A DNA stretch of 64,000 nucleotides. Source: Neoalteromonas arenosi (lineage in GTDB: Bacteria; Pseudomonadota; Gammaproteobacteria; Enterobacterales; Alteromonadaceae). Below are positions 13,462-22,695 of this stretch, one piece after another. The notes under the pieces were generated by a model that saw only the letters and a program-made list of their open reading frames with translations, was not told where the DNA came from and made no database searches. Position numbers and translations under genes: made by a program. Numbering within the stretch: the stretch's first letter is position 1; each line of letters begins with the position of its first letter. The stretch is from positions 496,675-560,674 of the forward strand of contig NZ_JAUCBP010000007.1 in the NCBI RefSeq assembly GCF_030362855.1. Direction: 5' to 3'.

Positions 13462-14349
13462 TTATATAACTCGGCTTGATAATAGCAATGAAGCGAGCAA
13501 CTGGCTACCTGGGCCGAGGTTATCCGGTGCGGGGATCACTAAGTAAGAGGTTAATTCGCGAAACGAGCTTCCATCAATATGTAATCGCACCAGTTTTTCA
13601 GTGCTCAAATATGCTTCAACCTCGTGCTCGGGTAGCCAGCAAAATCCAATGCCGCGCTGAAGTAAACCAATCGCTGAGTGAAATTGATCAACCGTCCAGC
13701 GCAATTCAGATTTCAGCCAACCTTGGCGCTCAATAGGCGTTGCCGCGGTATCTTTAATAACCAACTGCAACTCTTGCTGAAGTGCATTTGGGTCAATGGG
13801 TTGTGCAATTTTTGCCAGTGGATGGGTTGGGGAGCACACGGCAACAAATTTTACTTTGCCAATAGGTTCACCCAAAAAGCCTTTCGGTACACTGTGCGTG
13901 ATAACTACATCCGCTGACTTTTCCATAATGACTTCCTCGGTACCGGTAAGCACCGTATCTAGTACGCGAATTCTACTACCCCGTGATTCGGGTAGAAAGT
14001 TTTGTAAGACATCAAAGAGTCGTTCGCGAGGGTACGCCAAGTCAACGGCTAAATTGATTTCCGGCTCCCATTCCTGCTGAATGTTAATCGCCAAAGCTTC
14101 AAGATCTTCAACGTTTTGCGTGATATAGCGCGATCGCCGTAGCATCACTTCACCCGCTTGAGTTAAATAAGCTTTGCGTCCTCGCACTTCGAGTAGTTCA
14201 ACACCCAATTGATGTTGTAGCTTGGCTACAGCGTGATTTAACGACGACTGACTTTTGTTTAAGTGTTCAGCTGCATGGGCGTAGCCACCACAGTCGACCA
14301 CGGCTTGCAAAATTCGCCATTGCTCTAAGGTTGTCTTATGTCGATACAT
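13462..14349 (-). CDS. LysR-family transcriptional regulator
   Basis: A 295-residue LysR-type regulator: N-terminal winged helix (about residues 5-65; LQAVVDCGGYAHAAEHLNKSQSSLNHAVAKL is the recognition region), a linker helix, and a periplasmic-binding-like effector domain from about residue 90. The ligand is unknown. It is divergent from the DedA-like gene, and the 156 bp between them contain a striking nested inverted repeat (14413-14453) that could be its operator. LysR proteins often autoregulate and control the divergent gene, so the DedA-like gene is its most likely target (inference). Confidence 0.92.
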   Translation of the reverse strand: MYRHKTTLEQWRILQAVVDCGGYAHAAEHLNKSQSSLNHAVAKLQHQLGVELLEVRGRKAYLTQAGEVMLRRSRYITQNVEDLEALAINIQQEWEPEINLAVDLAYPRERLFDVLQNFLPESRGSRIRVLDTVLTGTEEVIMEKSADVVITHSVPKGFLGEPIGKVKFVAVCSPTHPLAKIAQPIDPNALQQELQLVIKDTAATPIERQGWLKSELRWTVDQFHSAIGLLQRGIGFCWLPEHEVEAYLSTEKLVRLHIDGSSFRELTSYLVIPAPDNLGPGSQLLASLLLSSRVI

Positions 14350-14412
14350 CGCAAAGGGCTTATTCGAGTTACTTATGCCAATAAGCCAAGACTATGCCAG
14401 TTGTATGAGATT

Positions 14413-14453
14413 GTCACATCAAAGATGACAATATCGTCATCTGAAAATGTGAC
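14413..14453. promoter_or_regulatory. Nested inverted repeat between lysR and the DedA-like gene (candidate operator)
   Basis: Two perfect 7-bp dyads share one centre near 14433: an inner AGATGAC (14423-14429) with GTCATCT (14436-14442) around a 6-bp AT-rich core, and an outer GTCACAT (14413-14419) with ATGTGAC (14447-14453). The symmetry, and the position in a divergent LysR intergenic region, fit a regulator-binding site. It could also form a cruciform or RNA hairpin, but no T-tract follows it on either strand. Confidence 0.55.
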
Positions 14454-14505
14454 CAAAAACAAGATTTAACGCGTACACACATCAACACTTACGCATTGTT
14501 TTATT

Positions 14506-15177
14506 ATGAAATATTACTCGACTTTACCTTTGACTGCTGTCGTCGCTTTTAGCCTTATGACAATGTTAGTCCATTTCGGTGTGCTCCCACCGGGCTTGAG
14601 CTTGCTCGATCAGATCCAAGGACAAATGGATGATTATTTTTATCTGCTTATTATGATCATCATCTTGCTCGAGTCGATTGTGTATGTCGGTTTTTACTTT
14701 CCCGGTCAGTTTTTCGCAGTGGTATTAGTCATTACTTCGCAGCCCACCATGACTGATGTAATAGCGTTGACTTTTGCCATGGTACTGGCTGCAACGCTCG
14801 GCTCACTAATCAACTACAGTATTGGGCGAGCCAACTCAGACAAGTTCAACGACAAGAGTCCAACGAAGTTAAAGCACTTGTTGTTAGCGATGATCCACAT
14901 GAATTCGTTAGCATTTTTTATGCTTGCACAAGGGGCAAACCACAGGCCCATGCGTGTGGTGTGGCTAGCAGGTTTACTGAACTTACCCTATTATCTCGCA
15001 CTTATAGCCGCAACTGCGTTTATGAGTGAAGAGGTTATGCAAATTGCAGAAAACTCAGTGTTGGTCTTCTCATTGTTAGCGGCATGGTTAATTGTTGCGG
15101 TTACCTTGGATGTGCGTAAACATCGCAGTAGTCAACCCGCAGCGGCTCAACAAGCTACTGATACCATCGTCGATTAG
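14506..15177 (+). CDS. DedA-like (VTT/SNARE-associated) inner-membrane protein
   Basis: A 223-residue protein with about five hydrophobic segments. The stretch ESIVYVGFYFPGQFF resembles the re-entrant-loop motif of the DedA family (Glu followed by a Pro-Gly turn), and the following GSLINYSIGRA resembles the matching second half, although the Gly/Arg motif is divergent. DedA proteins are proposed lipid scramblases or undecaprenyl-phosphate flippases needed for envelope homeostasis; which activity applies here is not known. The gene is divergent from a LysR regulator and its stop overlaps the convergent tcdA stop by 4 bp. Confidence 0.7.
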   Translation: MKYYSTLPLTAVVAFSLMTMLVHFGVLPPGLSLLDQIQGQMDDYFYLLIMIIILLESIVYVGFYFPGQFFAVVLVITSQPTMTDVIALTFAMVLAATLGSLINYSIGRANSDKFNDKSPTKLKHLLLAMIHMNSLAFFMLAQGANHRPMRVVWLAGLLNLPYYLALIAATAFMSEEVMQIAENSVLVFSLLAAWLIVAVTLDVRKHRSSQPAAAQQATDTIVD

Positions 15178-15950
15178 ATTTTATCCAAAAAGCGTTCAAT
15201 GCCGCGAGCTGCGGCAATCATGCCGAAGGTCGCTGTTACCATCGTGCTCGCGCCAAAGCCGGACGAGCAATCTAGTCGTGTGCTGCCATCCATCACCGAT
15301 TTTTGATGTGCAACACTGCCATCGGGTTGCGGATAGCGCAGCTGCTCAGTGGAATAAACACACTCCACGCCAAAGCGACGCTTGGGATTTTTACTGAAGT
15401 TGTAGAAGCGGCGAAGCTCAGACCGAAGCTTTGCGGCCAATGGGTCTTGGATAGTTTTAGCCAAGTCTCCAGAGGTAATTTGGCGAGGATCGATTTGACC
15501 ACCTGCGCCACCGACGGTAATCACCGTAATTTTGTTGCGTTTGCAGTAAGCAATGATTGCTGCTTTGGCCTGAATACTATCAGTGGCATCAATCACCACA
15601 TCAAAATCGTTGCTCAAATATTCATTAACTGTCTCTTTGGTAACGAAATCTTCAATGCTAATGACTTCACATTTGGGCGAAATAGCCGTAATTCGCGCAG
15701 CCATTTCGTCGACTTTTGCGTTGCCTACTGTAGCGGATGTTGCGTGAATTTGGCGGTTGATATTGGTGGTACAAATATCATCCAGGTCGATAATGGTAAT
15801 TTTCCCAATGCCACTACGCGCCAGTGCCTCGGCGCTCCAACTGCCTACGCCACCAATACCTATAACACAAAAATGCGCGCCACTCAGTGTGGCCAATTGG
15901 CGTTCACCATACAATCGGGCGATACCGCCGAAACGTTGCTTTTCAGTCAT
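15174..15950 (-). CDS. tcdA: tRNA threonylcarbamoyladenosine dehydratase TcdA
   Basis: E1-like enzyme that uses ATP to cyclise t6A37 of tRNA to ct6A. The 258-residue protein starts with RFGGIARLYGERQLATL, followed by the nucleotide-binding GIGGVGSW motif, the ThiF/MoeB-type aspartate region (IIDLDDICTTNINRQ) and VIDATDSI. C-terminal SSGFGASTMVTATFG is typical of TcdA/CsdL. The length agrees with the family (about 268 residues in E. coli). It converges on the DedA-like gene with a 4-bp overlap. Confidence 0.95.
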   Translation of the reverse strand: MTEKQRFGGIARLYGERQLATLSGAHFCVIGIGGVGSWSAEALARSGIGKITIIDLDDICTTNINRQIHATSATVGNAKVDEMAARITAISPKCEVISIEDFVTKETVNEYLSNDFDVVIDATDSIQAKAAIIAYCKRNKITVITVGGAGGQIDPRQITSGDLAKTIQDPLAAKLRSELRRFYNFSKNPKRRFGVECVYSTEQLRYPQPDGSVAHQKSVMDGSTRLDCSSGFGASTMVTATFGMIAAARGIERFLDKI

Positions 15951-16024
15951 AGGTTTCCTATTAGTGCTAATGCGCGAACTCAGGTAATATCGGGACTATA
16001 AAAAGAAAGTCAACAAACCTGAAC

Positions 16025-17224
16025 ATGAATAAACACTATGATTATATCGTGATTGGCGCTGGTATCGTAGGGGCTGCAACTGCTCAGCGACTGTCGCAGC
16101 AATACCCGCAAGCGAAAATAGCCATAGTTGAAAAAGAAACGGCTGCGGCGCAACATCAAACCGGCCGCAATTCAGGGGTGATCCACGCCGGTGTTTACTA
16201 CAAAGCTGGCAGTCTAAAGGCGCAGTATTGCCGTGAAGGGCTAGAAAAGACCATTGAATTTTGTCAGCGCTTTAACATTCCGTACCGACAGTGTGGCAAG
16301 CTCATTGTGGCCACATCAAACAACGAATTGGAACGCCAACAGACATTGTTTGAGCAATGTCATGCCAATGATCTGCAGCCGACGTGGTTGAATCAGCAAC
16401 AAATAAAACAGCACGCACCGGCAATAAACGGTTTACAAGCGATTTGGGTCAAACATTCAGGGATCACTGACTATCCCGCTATCACTCGCCAGCTATTGGC
16501 GCTTGCTGAGCAACAGGGAAGTGAGGTGATTTACTCGGCACCGGTCAGTGTAATCGATGAAGCGCAAGATCGCGTAACTGTTGAAATCGGCGGAGCGTCG
16601 CCTTGCACGTTACACGCTGAATGCGTTATTAACTGCGCAGGCATGTATGCCGACAGACTGATCCAAAGCGCGGGGCATTCAATCGATTATGCTTTGCTGC
16701 CTTTTCGCGGCGAATATTATCGCCTGGCGGCTCGTCACGACAATATTGTGCAACAACTTATCTATCCCGTTCCTGATCCTGAGTTGCCATTTTTAGGCGT
16801 GCACTTAACGCCAATGATTGGTGGTTATCAAACAGTGGGCCCCAATGCAGTTCTAGCGTTAGGACGAGAAGCGTACAGTAAATCCCAAGTGAGCCTGACG
16901 GATTGTCACGACATGCTGACATTTAAGGGCACGGCGCCATTACTCAAACGTTATTTTACTGCGGGTATGGCTGAAGTTCGCGATTCATTGTTCAAAACTG
17001 GCTACTTAAAGCGTATTCAGCGCTATTGCACACACATAAAAGCCCAAGATTTATTGCCGTATCGAGCAGGTATAAGGGCGCAGGCAGTCAATGCCGATGG
17101 TACGTTGGAGCACGATTTTGTGTTTGTGCGCACGGAACGTTGTTTACACGTGGGGAATGCGCCATCGCCAGCGGCTACATCCGCACTGCCAATTGCCGCA
17201 GCCATTGTTGCTAAGCTCGCCTAG
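16025..17224 (+). CDS. lhgO: L-2-hydroxyglutarate oxidase/dehydrogenase LhgO
   Basis: FAD enzyme that oxidises L-2-hydroxyglutarate to 2-oxoglutarate, passing electrons to oxygen or the quinone pool. The 399 residues begin with a dinucleotide fold (YIVIGAGIVGAATAQRL), followed by the substrate-side motif HQTGRNSGVIHAGVYY that typifies LhgO/YgaF. The C-terminus ends with NAPSPAATSALPIA. It stands as a single gene; the next gene begins 100 bp later. Its product feeds the TCA enzymes encoded downstream, but no shared regulation is visible. Confidence 0.92.
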   Translation: MNKHYDYIVIGAGIVGAATAQRLSQQYPQAKIAIVEKETAAAQHQTGRNSGVIHAGVYYKAGSLKAQYCREGLEKTIEFCQRFNIPYRQCGKLIVATSNNELERQQTLFEQCHANDLQPTWLNQQQIKQHAPAINGLQAIWVKHSGITDYPAITRQLLALAEQQGSEVIYSAPVSVIDEAQDRVTVEIGGASPCTLHAECVINCAGMYADRLIQSAGHSIDYALLPFRGEYYRLAARHDNIVQQLIYPVPDPELPFLGVHLTPMIGGYQTVGPNAVLALGREAYSKSQVSLTDCHDMLTFKGTAPLLKRYFTAGMAEVRDSLFKTGYLKRIQRYCTHIKAQDLLPYRAGIRAQAVNADGTLEHDFVFVRTERCLHVGNAPSPAATSALPIAAAIVAKLA

Positions 17225-17324
17225 ATAGTTCTAAATAATCGAATGAAACGTGCTATTTTACGCGCTTTTATTCTTATTTATCGTAACTATACTAACTGCA
17301 ATTCATCTTCAAGAGGACATTCTC

Positions 17325-18284
17325 ATGGGACTATTAGTCGATGGTAAATGGCAAGATAAGTGGTATGACACCAGTTCAACGGGCGGTAAGTTCAAACGCC
17401 AAGACTCGCAGTTTCGTTCAGAGATAAGCGCTGATGACGAGGTTTATCAACCGGAGTCAGGCCGTTATCATTTATATGTATCTCTGGCGTGTCCTTGGGC
17501 ACATCGCACGTTGATTTTTCGCAAGTTGAAGAAACTAGAAGAGCATATCAGTGTGTCTGTAGTGTCACCGGAGATGCTTGAACACGGCTGGACGTTTGAA
17601 TCTTTTCCGGGGGCCACAGAGGACCATCTGTTTGGTGCCAAATATATGCACGAAATCTACACGCGGATGCAGGCTGATATTACTACGCGTGTGACTGTAC
17701 CCGTTTTATGGGACAAAAAGACCAATACAATTGTCAACAATGAGTCAGCGGAGATCATTCGCATCTTAAATACAGCGTTTAATGACTTAACCGGTGATGA
17801 TCAAGACTTCTATCCTGAGCACTTGCGCGCGGAAATTGATGATATCAATGCGTTCGTTTATGACAACATCAACAACGGTGTATACAAAGCGGGTTTTGCA
17901 ACGCAACAAGATGCCTATGAAGAGGCTGTTACAGCATTGTTTGACGCTTTGGATAAAGTTGAACAACGGTTGACGAGTCAGCGTTATTTGGTGGGCGAAC
18001 AGATCACAGAAGCAGACTGGCGCTTATTTACCACGTTAGTAAGGTTTGACACGGTATACGTCGGTCATTTCAAGTGTAATTTAAAACGCATTGTCGATTA
18101 CCCGGCAATATGGGGTTACTTACGCGACCTATATAGCGTTGCTGGAGTGGCTGAAACTGTGAATCAACAGCACATCAAGCACCACTACTACTACAGTCAC
18201 GATATGATCAACCCGACACGAGTGGTACCTAAAGGACCTGAGATTGACTTTACTACGCCCCACAACCGAGGAGCGTTGAAATGA
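17325..18284 (+). CDS. yqjG: Glutathionyl-hydroquinone reductase (YqjG-type GST)
   Basis: Xi-class glutathione transferase that reduces S-glutathionyl-(hydro)quinones through a catalytic cysteine. The 319-residue protein matches E. coli YqjG across its length: WYDTSSTGGKFKR, catalytic SLACPWAHRT, NNESAEIIR and the C-terminal VRFDTVYVGHFKCN. The start at 17325 is chosen because AGAGGA lies 8 bp upstream and the family N-terminus MGLLVDGKW begins there; an upstream in-frame GTG (17250) would add a spurious hydrophobic leader. The stop overlaps the pirin start (ATGA), so the two genes are translationally coupled. Confidence 0.95.
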   Translation: MGLLVDGKWQDKWYDTSSTGGKFKRQDSQFRSEISADDEVYQPESGRYHLYVSLACPWAHRTLIFRKLKKLEEHISVSVVSPEMLEHGWTFESFPGATEDHLFGAKYMHEIYTRMQADITTRVTVPVLWDKKTNTIVNNESAEIIRILNTAFNDLTGDDQDFYPEHLRAEIDDINAFVYDNINNGVYKAGFATQQDAYEEAVTALFDALDKVEQRLTSQRYLVGEQITEADWRLFTTLVRFDTVYVGHFKCNLKRIVDYPAIWGYLRDLYSVAGVAETVNQQHIKHHYYYSHDMINPTRVVPKGPEIDFTTPHNRGALK

Positions 18285-19129
18285 CAACTGCAACCGTAGC
18301 TAAAACGGTACGCGGCATAGCAACGCAAGATGGTGCGGGAGTGAAACTCTCGCGCATTATCGGTCAGCGCGATTTACAAAATTTAGACCCATTTTTGATG
18401 TTGGATGAGTTTGGTTCGGCAAGTGCACAGGACTATTTACCCGGTTTTCCATCTCATCCGCATCGCGGATTTCAAACGGTAACCTACATGTTACAAGGTA
18501 AGATGCGCCATCGTGATTCGGTGGGCAATGACGGTGTCATTGAGAGCGGTGGTATCCAGTGGATGAATGCTGGTAGGGGCATTATCCATGAAGAAATGCC
18601 AGAGCAGCAAGAGGGCGTGCTACGCGGATTCCAATTGTGGGTCAATTTACCGGCAAAAGACAAGATGTCAGCGCCCAACTACCAAGATATCCCAGCTTCT
18701 GAAGTCACAGTGTTTGATGTAACCGATAATACTGAAGTGCGATTGTTAAGTGGTGAGTTTTTAGAGCACAGTGGTCCGGTAAAACCGTTAGCCGGTGATA
18801 ATCCAACACCTCTGTTTACCGATTTTTGCAGTTATCAACCGGATTCGCTTGAACTAGTCTTACAGTCGGATATGCAATATTTTATCTATGTATACGAAGG
18901 TCGCTTAGTTGTAGGCAGTGAAGTTGTAGATAAAGGTGAGCTTGCGGTATTGAGTCGCGATGATGCACTGCGGTTGGAGACACAAGTAGCAAATACTCGT
19001 TGGCTATTGATCGGCGGGAAACCGCTGAATGAGCCCATCGTGCAATACGGGCCTTTTGTAATGAATACTGAAGCTGAGATACATCAAGCGCTACAAGATT
19101 ATCAGCAGAATCGATTAACTACGGTTTAA
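18281..19129 (+). CDS. Pirin family protein
   Basis: A 282-residue bicupin. The N-terminal cupin carries the pirin metal-binding motif HPHRGFQTVTY, with later histidine and glutamate ligands (MNAGRGIIHEEMP). Bacterial pirins such as E. coli YhhW bind a metal and some have quercetinase activity; the substrate of this one is unknown. The ATG overlaps the stop of the glutathionyl-hydroquinone reductase gene by 4 bp. That pairing suggests a shared role in handling quinone-type or aromatic compounds (inference). Confidence 0.92.
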   Translation: MTTATVAKTVRGIATQDGAGVKLSRIIGQRDLQNLDPFLMLDEFGSASAQDYLPGFPSHPHRGFQTVTYMLQGKMRHRDSVGNDGVIESGGIQWMNAGRGIIHEEMPEQQEGVLRGFQLWVNLPAKDKMSAPNYQDIPASEVTVFDVTDNTEVRLLSGEFLEHSGPVKPLAGDNPTPLFTDFCSYQPDSLELVLQSDMQYFIYVYEGRLVVGSEVVDKGELAVLSRDDALRLETQVANTRWLLIGGKPLNEPIVQYGPFVMNTEAEIHQALQDYQQNRLTTV

Positions 19130-19260
19130 TAATCCGCGAGACTTGCCGTCTTTTTGGGGTTTTCGTTCAGTTTCATAAGGTCAAACGGGTTGTAAGGATT
19201 GATTAAACGCAACAGGTTCAATACCATTGACGCGTTTTGCAAATACTTATAGGAAATTCT

Positions 19261-20679
19261 ATGCAACCCGTCGTCCTTGCTGGTGGTTCTGGTAGCCGTT
19301 TGTGGCCTAAATCTCGTGTCGCTTTACCCAAACAGTTTCTGTCGTTAACGTCAAACAACAGTATGTTACAAGACACTTTGACGCGTCTAGATGGAACCAA
19401 GGCAGCGTCTCCAATCGTTATATGTAACGATGCCCATCGATTTTTGGTTGCCGAACAGTTGCGTCAACAAGACTGCCAGCACGGCGGTATTATCCTAGAG
19501 CCAGTAGGCCGTAATACTGCACCCGCAATAGCGTTAGCGGCATTGCATGCGATGAAGTCAGACCCAGAAGCGGTATTGTTGGTATTGGCCGCAGACCACT
19601 TGATTCAAGATCAGAACGCGTTTCACGCGGCCATTGAGAAAGCCTACGCATTAGCATTGCAAGGGCGATTGGTGACCTTTGGTATCGTGCCAGATCAACC
19701 GCATACCGGTTATGGCTATATTAAATCCGGTGACGCATTAGATACTGGGTTTAATGTATCTGAGTTTGTTGAAAAGCCGGATCTTGCCACAGCGACTGAG
19801 TACGTTAAGTCAGGGCAATATTTCTGGAACAGCGGTATGTTTATGTTCAAAGCGGCGACCTACATTGCTGAGCTAGCGAAATTTGCGCCGGAAATTCTCG
19901 ATGTCTGTGAGAAAGCCATAGCAACCGAAACGCCTGATTTAGATTTTATCCGCGTGGATGCTGATATTTTCAGCCAATCGCCGGATGACTCGATTGATTA
20001 CGCGGTAATGGAAAAAACAGAGCTGGCGGCAATGGTGAGTCTGGATGCCGGTTGGAGTGATGTCGGTAGTTGGTCGTCGCTGTGGGAAACAGCCGCCAAC
20101 AAAGACGAAAACGGCAACGCAACAGTTGGGGATGTTTTACTTACTGATGTCAACAATAGCTATATCAACGCTGAAGAGCGATTGGTTGCTGCTGTAGGCG
20201 TGGATGACTTGGTTATCGTCGAGACTAAAGACGCGGTATTGGTAGCGAATAAGTCAAAAGTTCAAGATATAAAAACCATCGTTTCGCAGCTCAAACAGCA
20301 AAAGCGACCTGAGTTTGAATTCCATCGTGAAGTTTATCGCCCGTGGGGTAAGTATGACTCAATTGACAACGGCGAACGCTTCCAAGTAAAACGCATCACG
20401 GTTAAGCCAGGAGAGAAACTGTCGGTGCAAATGCACCATCACCGCGCTGAACATTGGATTGTTGTCTCGGGTACGGCTAATGTCACGATTGATGAGACCG
20501 TCACCATGTTGACTGAGAATCAATCGATTTATATTCCAATAGGCGCAGTGCACGCGTTGGAAAATCCTGGGAAAATTCCCTTGGAGCTTATTGAGGTTCA
20601 ATCGGGTTCATACCTGGGGGAAGATGATATCGTGCGATTCTCTGACCGCTACGGTCGTGCACCAGAGGCGAAAAAATAA
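19261..20679 (+). CDS. manC: Mannose-1-phosphate guanylyltransferase / mannose-6-phosphate isomerase (type II)
   Basis: Makes GDP-mannose from mannose-1-phosphate and GTP; the C-terminal cupin is of the phosphomannose isomerase type II kind. The 472-residue protein starts with the pyrophosphorylase signature [15 protein letters not shown] followed by PKQFL, has FVEKPD and WNSGMF further on, and ends with the cupin [13 protein letters not shown] 19261 is preferred over an upstream TTG (19237) because AGGA lies 6 bp before it and the family begins MxPVVLAGG. manB follows with no gap, so the pair supplies GDP-mannose for polysaccharide or LPS. Confidence 0.94.
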   Translation: MQPVVLAGGSGSRLWPKSRVALPKQFLSLTSNNSMLQDTLTRLDGTKAASPIVICNDAHRFLVAEQLRQQDCQHGGIILEPVGRNTAPAIALAALHAMKSDPEAVLLVLAADHLIQDQNAFHAAIEKAYALALQGRLVTFGIVPDQPHTGYGYIKSGDALDTGFNVSEFVEKPDLATATEYVKSGQYFWNSGMFMFKAATYIAELAKFAPEILDVCEKAIATETPDLDFIRVDADIFSQSPDDSIDYAVMEKTELAAMVSLDAGWSDVGSWSSLWETAANKDENGNATVGDVLLTDVNNSYINAEERLVAAVGVDDLVIVETKDAVLVANKSKVQDIKTIVSQLKQQKRPEFEFHREVYRPWGKYDSIDNGERFQVKRITVKPGEKLSVQMHHHRAEHWIVVSGTANVTIDETVTMLTENQSIYIPIGAVHALENPGKIPLELIEVQSGSYLGEDDIVRFSDRYGRAPEAKK

Positions 20680-22143
20680 ATGACTAAAGCCATTACCTGT
20701 TTTAAAGCTTATGATATTCGCGGCAAACTCGTTGAACAGTTAGATGAGAATATCGCCTATCGCATTGGTAAGGCGCTGGTTGAAACATTGGCCGCAAAAA
20801 CGATTGTTGTTGGCTCTGATGTGCGTCTAACGTCAGCGCCGCTGAAACAAGCACTTGCGGCTGGAGCCATTGATGCCGGAGCAACGGTTACTGATATCGG
20901 TATGGTTGGTACTGAAGAGATTTATTTTGCCACTAAAGACTTAGGTGTCGATGCGGGTATTGAAGTGACAGCTAGCCACAATCCGATTGATTACAATGGC
21001 ATGAAAATCGTCAAGGCTGGCTCAGTACCTATCAGTGGTGATACCGGTTTGCATGATATTCAGCGCTTGGCTGAATCTTACGATGATGCTGAAATCCAAG
21101 CTAATTTGGCTCAATACGCAGCGGCTGGCTATCCTGTTGCCAGTGAAAGTGAGTTTATCTCTGGTGTTGCTTTAGTGACTGAGTCGGCACTGGCAGCTAG
21201 TGGTCAATACAGTCAAGAAAATCATCGCAGAGTCTATGTTGAGCATGTCTGTAGCTATGTTGATATCAACAACCTTAATGGTCAAAAGCTGGTCGTTAAT
21301 GCCGGTAACGGTGCAGCAGGACCAGCGCTTGATGCTATTGCTAACTATATGCAAGAAAAAGGCGTTCAAATCGAGTTCGTCCGTGTTCACCACGAGCCTG
21401 ATGGTACTTTTCCAAATGGTATACCCAATCCCTTGTTACCCGAGAGTCGCGACGATACCGCGTCAGTCGTTAAACAGACGGGTGCAAACATGGGCATCGC
21501 CTGGGACGGCGACTTTGATCGCTGCTTCTTATTTGATGAGAACGGTGACTTCATCGAGGGCTACTACATTGTCGGCTTGCTAGCAGAAGCCTTTTTGACC
21601 AAACACAGCAACGCTAAAATAATTTATGACCCGCGTGTCTACTGGAACACCGAAGCGGTCGTTGAGGCGGCTAATGGTCAGCCAATTAAGAGTAAAACTG
21701 GCCATGCGTTTATCAAAGAACGGATGCGCAAAGAAGATGCTGTTTATGGCGGCGAAATGAGTGCGCACCATTACTTTCGTGATTTTGCTTATTGTGATTC
21801 AGGAATGATCCCTTGGTTATTAGTCGCAGAACTGATTGCGACAAAAGGTCAACCGCTGTCAACAATGGTTAGCGACCGGATTGCAGCGTTTCCATCGTCG
21901 GGTGAAATTAACAGCTTATTGAAAGACGCTGATGCAGCCCTGGCGCGCGTGGTTGATCATTATCAATCGAGTGCTACCGTGCTTGACGATACCGACGGTG
22001 TGGGTATGGAATTTGGCAACTGGCGGTTCAATTTACGTAAATCAAATACCGAGCCGGTGATACGTTTAAACGTTGAATCAAAAGGCGACATCGCCTTGAT
22101 GGAAGAGAAAACGGCCGAGCTACTGGCGCTTATCCGAGCCTAA
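20680..22143 (+). CDS. manB: Phosphomannomutase
   Basis: Interconverts mannose-6-phosphate and mannose-1-phosphate. The 487-residue protein has the four-domain phosphohexomutase layout: [10 protein letters not shown] at the N-terminus, the active-site phosphoserine loop [13 protein letters not shown], the metal loop DGDFDRC and the C-terminal phosphate-binding [14 protein letters not shown]. It begins directly after the manC stop codon, so the two are one operon, closed by a strong hairpin terminator at 22158-22199. It is slightly longer than E. coli CpsG (456 residues). Confidence 0.94.
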   Translation: MTKAITCFKAYDIRGKLVEQLDENIAYRIGKALVETLAAKTIVVGSDVRLTSAPLKQALAAGAIDAGATVTDIGMVGTEEIYFATKDLGVDAGIEVTASHNPIDYNGMKIVKAGSVPISGDTGLHDIQRLAESYDDAEIQANLAQYAAAGYPVASESEFISGVALVTESALAASGQYSQENHRRVYVEHVCSYVDINNLNGQKLVVNAGNGAAGPALDAIANYMQEKGVQIEFVRVHHEPDGTFPNGIPNPLLPESRDDTASVVKQTGANMGIAWDGDFDRCFLFDENGDFIEGYYIVGLLAEAFLTKHSNAKIIYDPRVYWNTEAVVEAANGQPIKSKTGHAFIKERMRKEDAVYGGEMSAHHYFRDFAYCDSGMIPWLLVAELIATKGQPLSTMVSDRIAAFPSSGEINSLLKDADAALARVVDHYQSSATVLDDTDGVGMEFGNWRFNLRKSNTEPVIRLNVESKGDIALMEEKTAELLALIRA

Positions 22144-22157
22144 AAAACAGTCAGCAT

Positions 22158-22199
22158 AAAAAACGGCCTAGCTCCTTCGAGATAGGCCGTTTTTTTTTG
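22158..22199. terminator. Bidirectional intrinsic terminator between manB and the DUF3429 gene
   Basis: AAAACGGCCTA and TAGGCCGTTTT form an 11-bp stem, with an inner CTC/GAG extension, followed by a run of nine T on the plus strand. An A-run on the left flank gives a T-tract on the minus strand. It therefore can end both manCB transcripts and those of the convergent DUF3429 gene. Confidence 0.9.
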
Positions 22200-22208
22200 C
22201 AAATTCGC

Positions 22209-22628
22209 CTAGCTTAACCCGACCATAACAACGTGGCTGGTGACCACTAAAGTCGTTAGAATAACGCGCATTCTCGTGTACTCAATAATTTGCGCCGGCG
22301 CCATTTGTAGCGTGAATTTGTCATAAATCAAGACTGCAACATATGCCAGACTTAACACGCCTAGTGTGCGTGCGTCGGCAAACAATATGAGTGCTAGCCA
22401 AGCCACAATACTGGGAAGCATTGCCACATAAAGTTGATGTGAGAATTTCGGATCTGTTATCGCTACGTACCAATGGATACCGCCGAAAAACGACAAAATA
22501 ATCGCTGAGTATTGGGTGAAAAAAGCAAAGGCTTGTGGATAGCTAAGAATGTCCATAAGTACCGCGACAGGGATCGCGAAAAAAGGGATTAAGCCCAGAT
22601 AGCCCAACAGAGCTGCATGTTTTGGCAT
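22209..22628 (-). CDS. DUF3429 family membrane protein
   Basis: A 139-residue protein with four hydrophobic segments and the family hallmark ILSFFGGIHWYVAI near residues 44-57, after LLGYLGLIPFF at the N-terminus. DUF3429 proteins are predicted inner-membrane proteins with no known function. It sits downstream of gltA on the same strand but is separated by an intrinsic terminator (22641-22670) ending 12 bp before its start, so it is probably expressed by read-through or a weak promoter within that gap. Confidence 0.8.
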   Translation of the reverse strand: MPKHAALLGYLGLIPFFAIPVAVLMDILSYPQAFAFFTQYSAIILSFFGGIHWYVAITDPKFSHQLYVAMLPSIVAWLALILFADARTLGVLSLAYVAVLIYDKFTLQMAPAQIIEYTRMRVILTTLVVTSHVVMVGLS

Positions 22629-22640
22629 AGTCTCTCCGAA

Positions 22641-22670
22641 ACAAAAAAGCGCCTACATGAGGCGCTAGAT
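22641..22670 (-). terminator. Intrinsic terminator after gltA
   Basis: Read on the minus strand, AGCGCCT pairs with AGGCGCT around a 5-base loop (22648-22666) and is followed at once by six T. It lies 30 bp after the gltA stop codon and just before the DUF3429 start. Confidence 0.85.
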
Positions 22671-22695
22671 TATACAGTGCAATATAAGCTAATGC

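Noticed and set aside
17250-17324. Hydrophobic leader on the glutathionyl-hydroquinone reductase
   Set aside because: It depends on a GTG without a ribosome-binding site; the homologous E. coli protein begins at the internal ATG, which has AGAGGA before it.
19237-19260. TTG start for manC giving eight extra residues
   Set aside because: No ribosome-binding site for it; ATG 19261 has AGGA at 6 bp and the family N-terminus.
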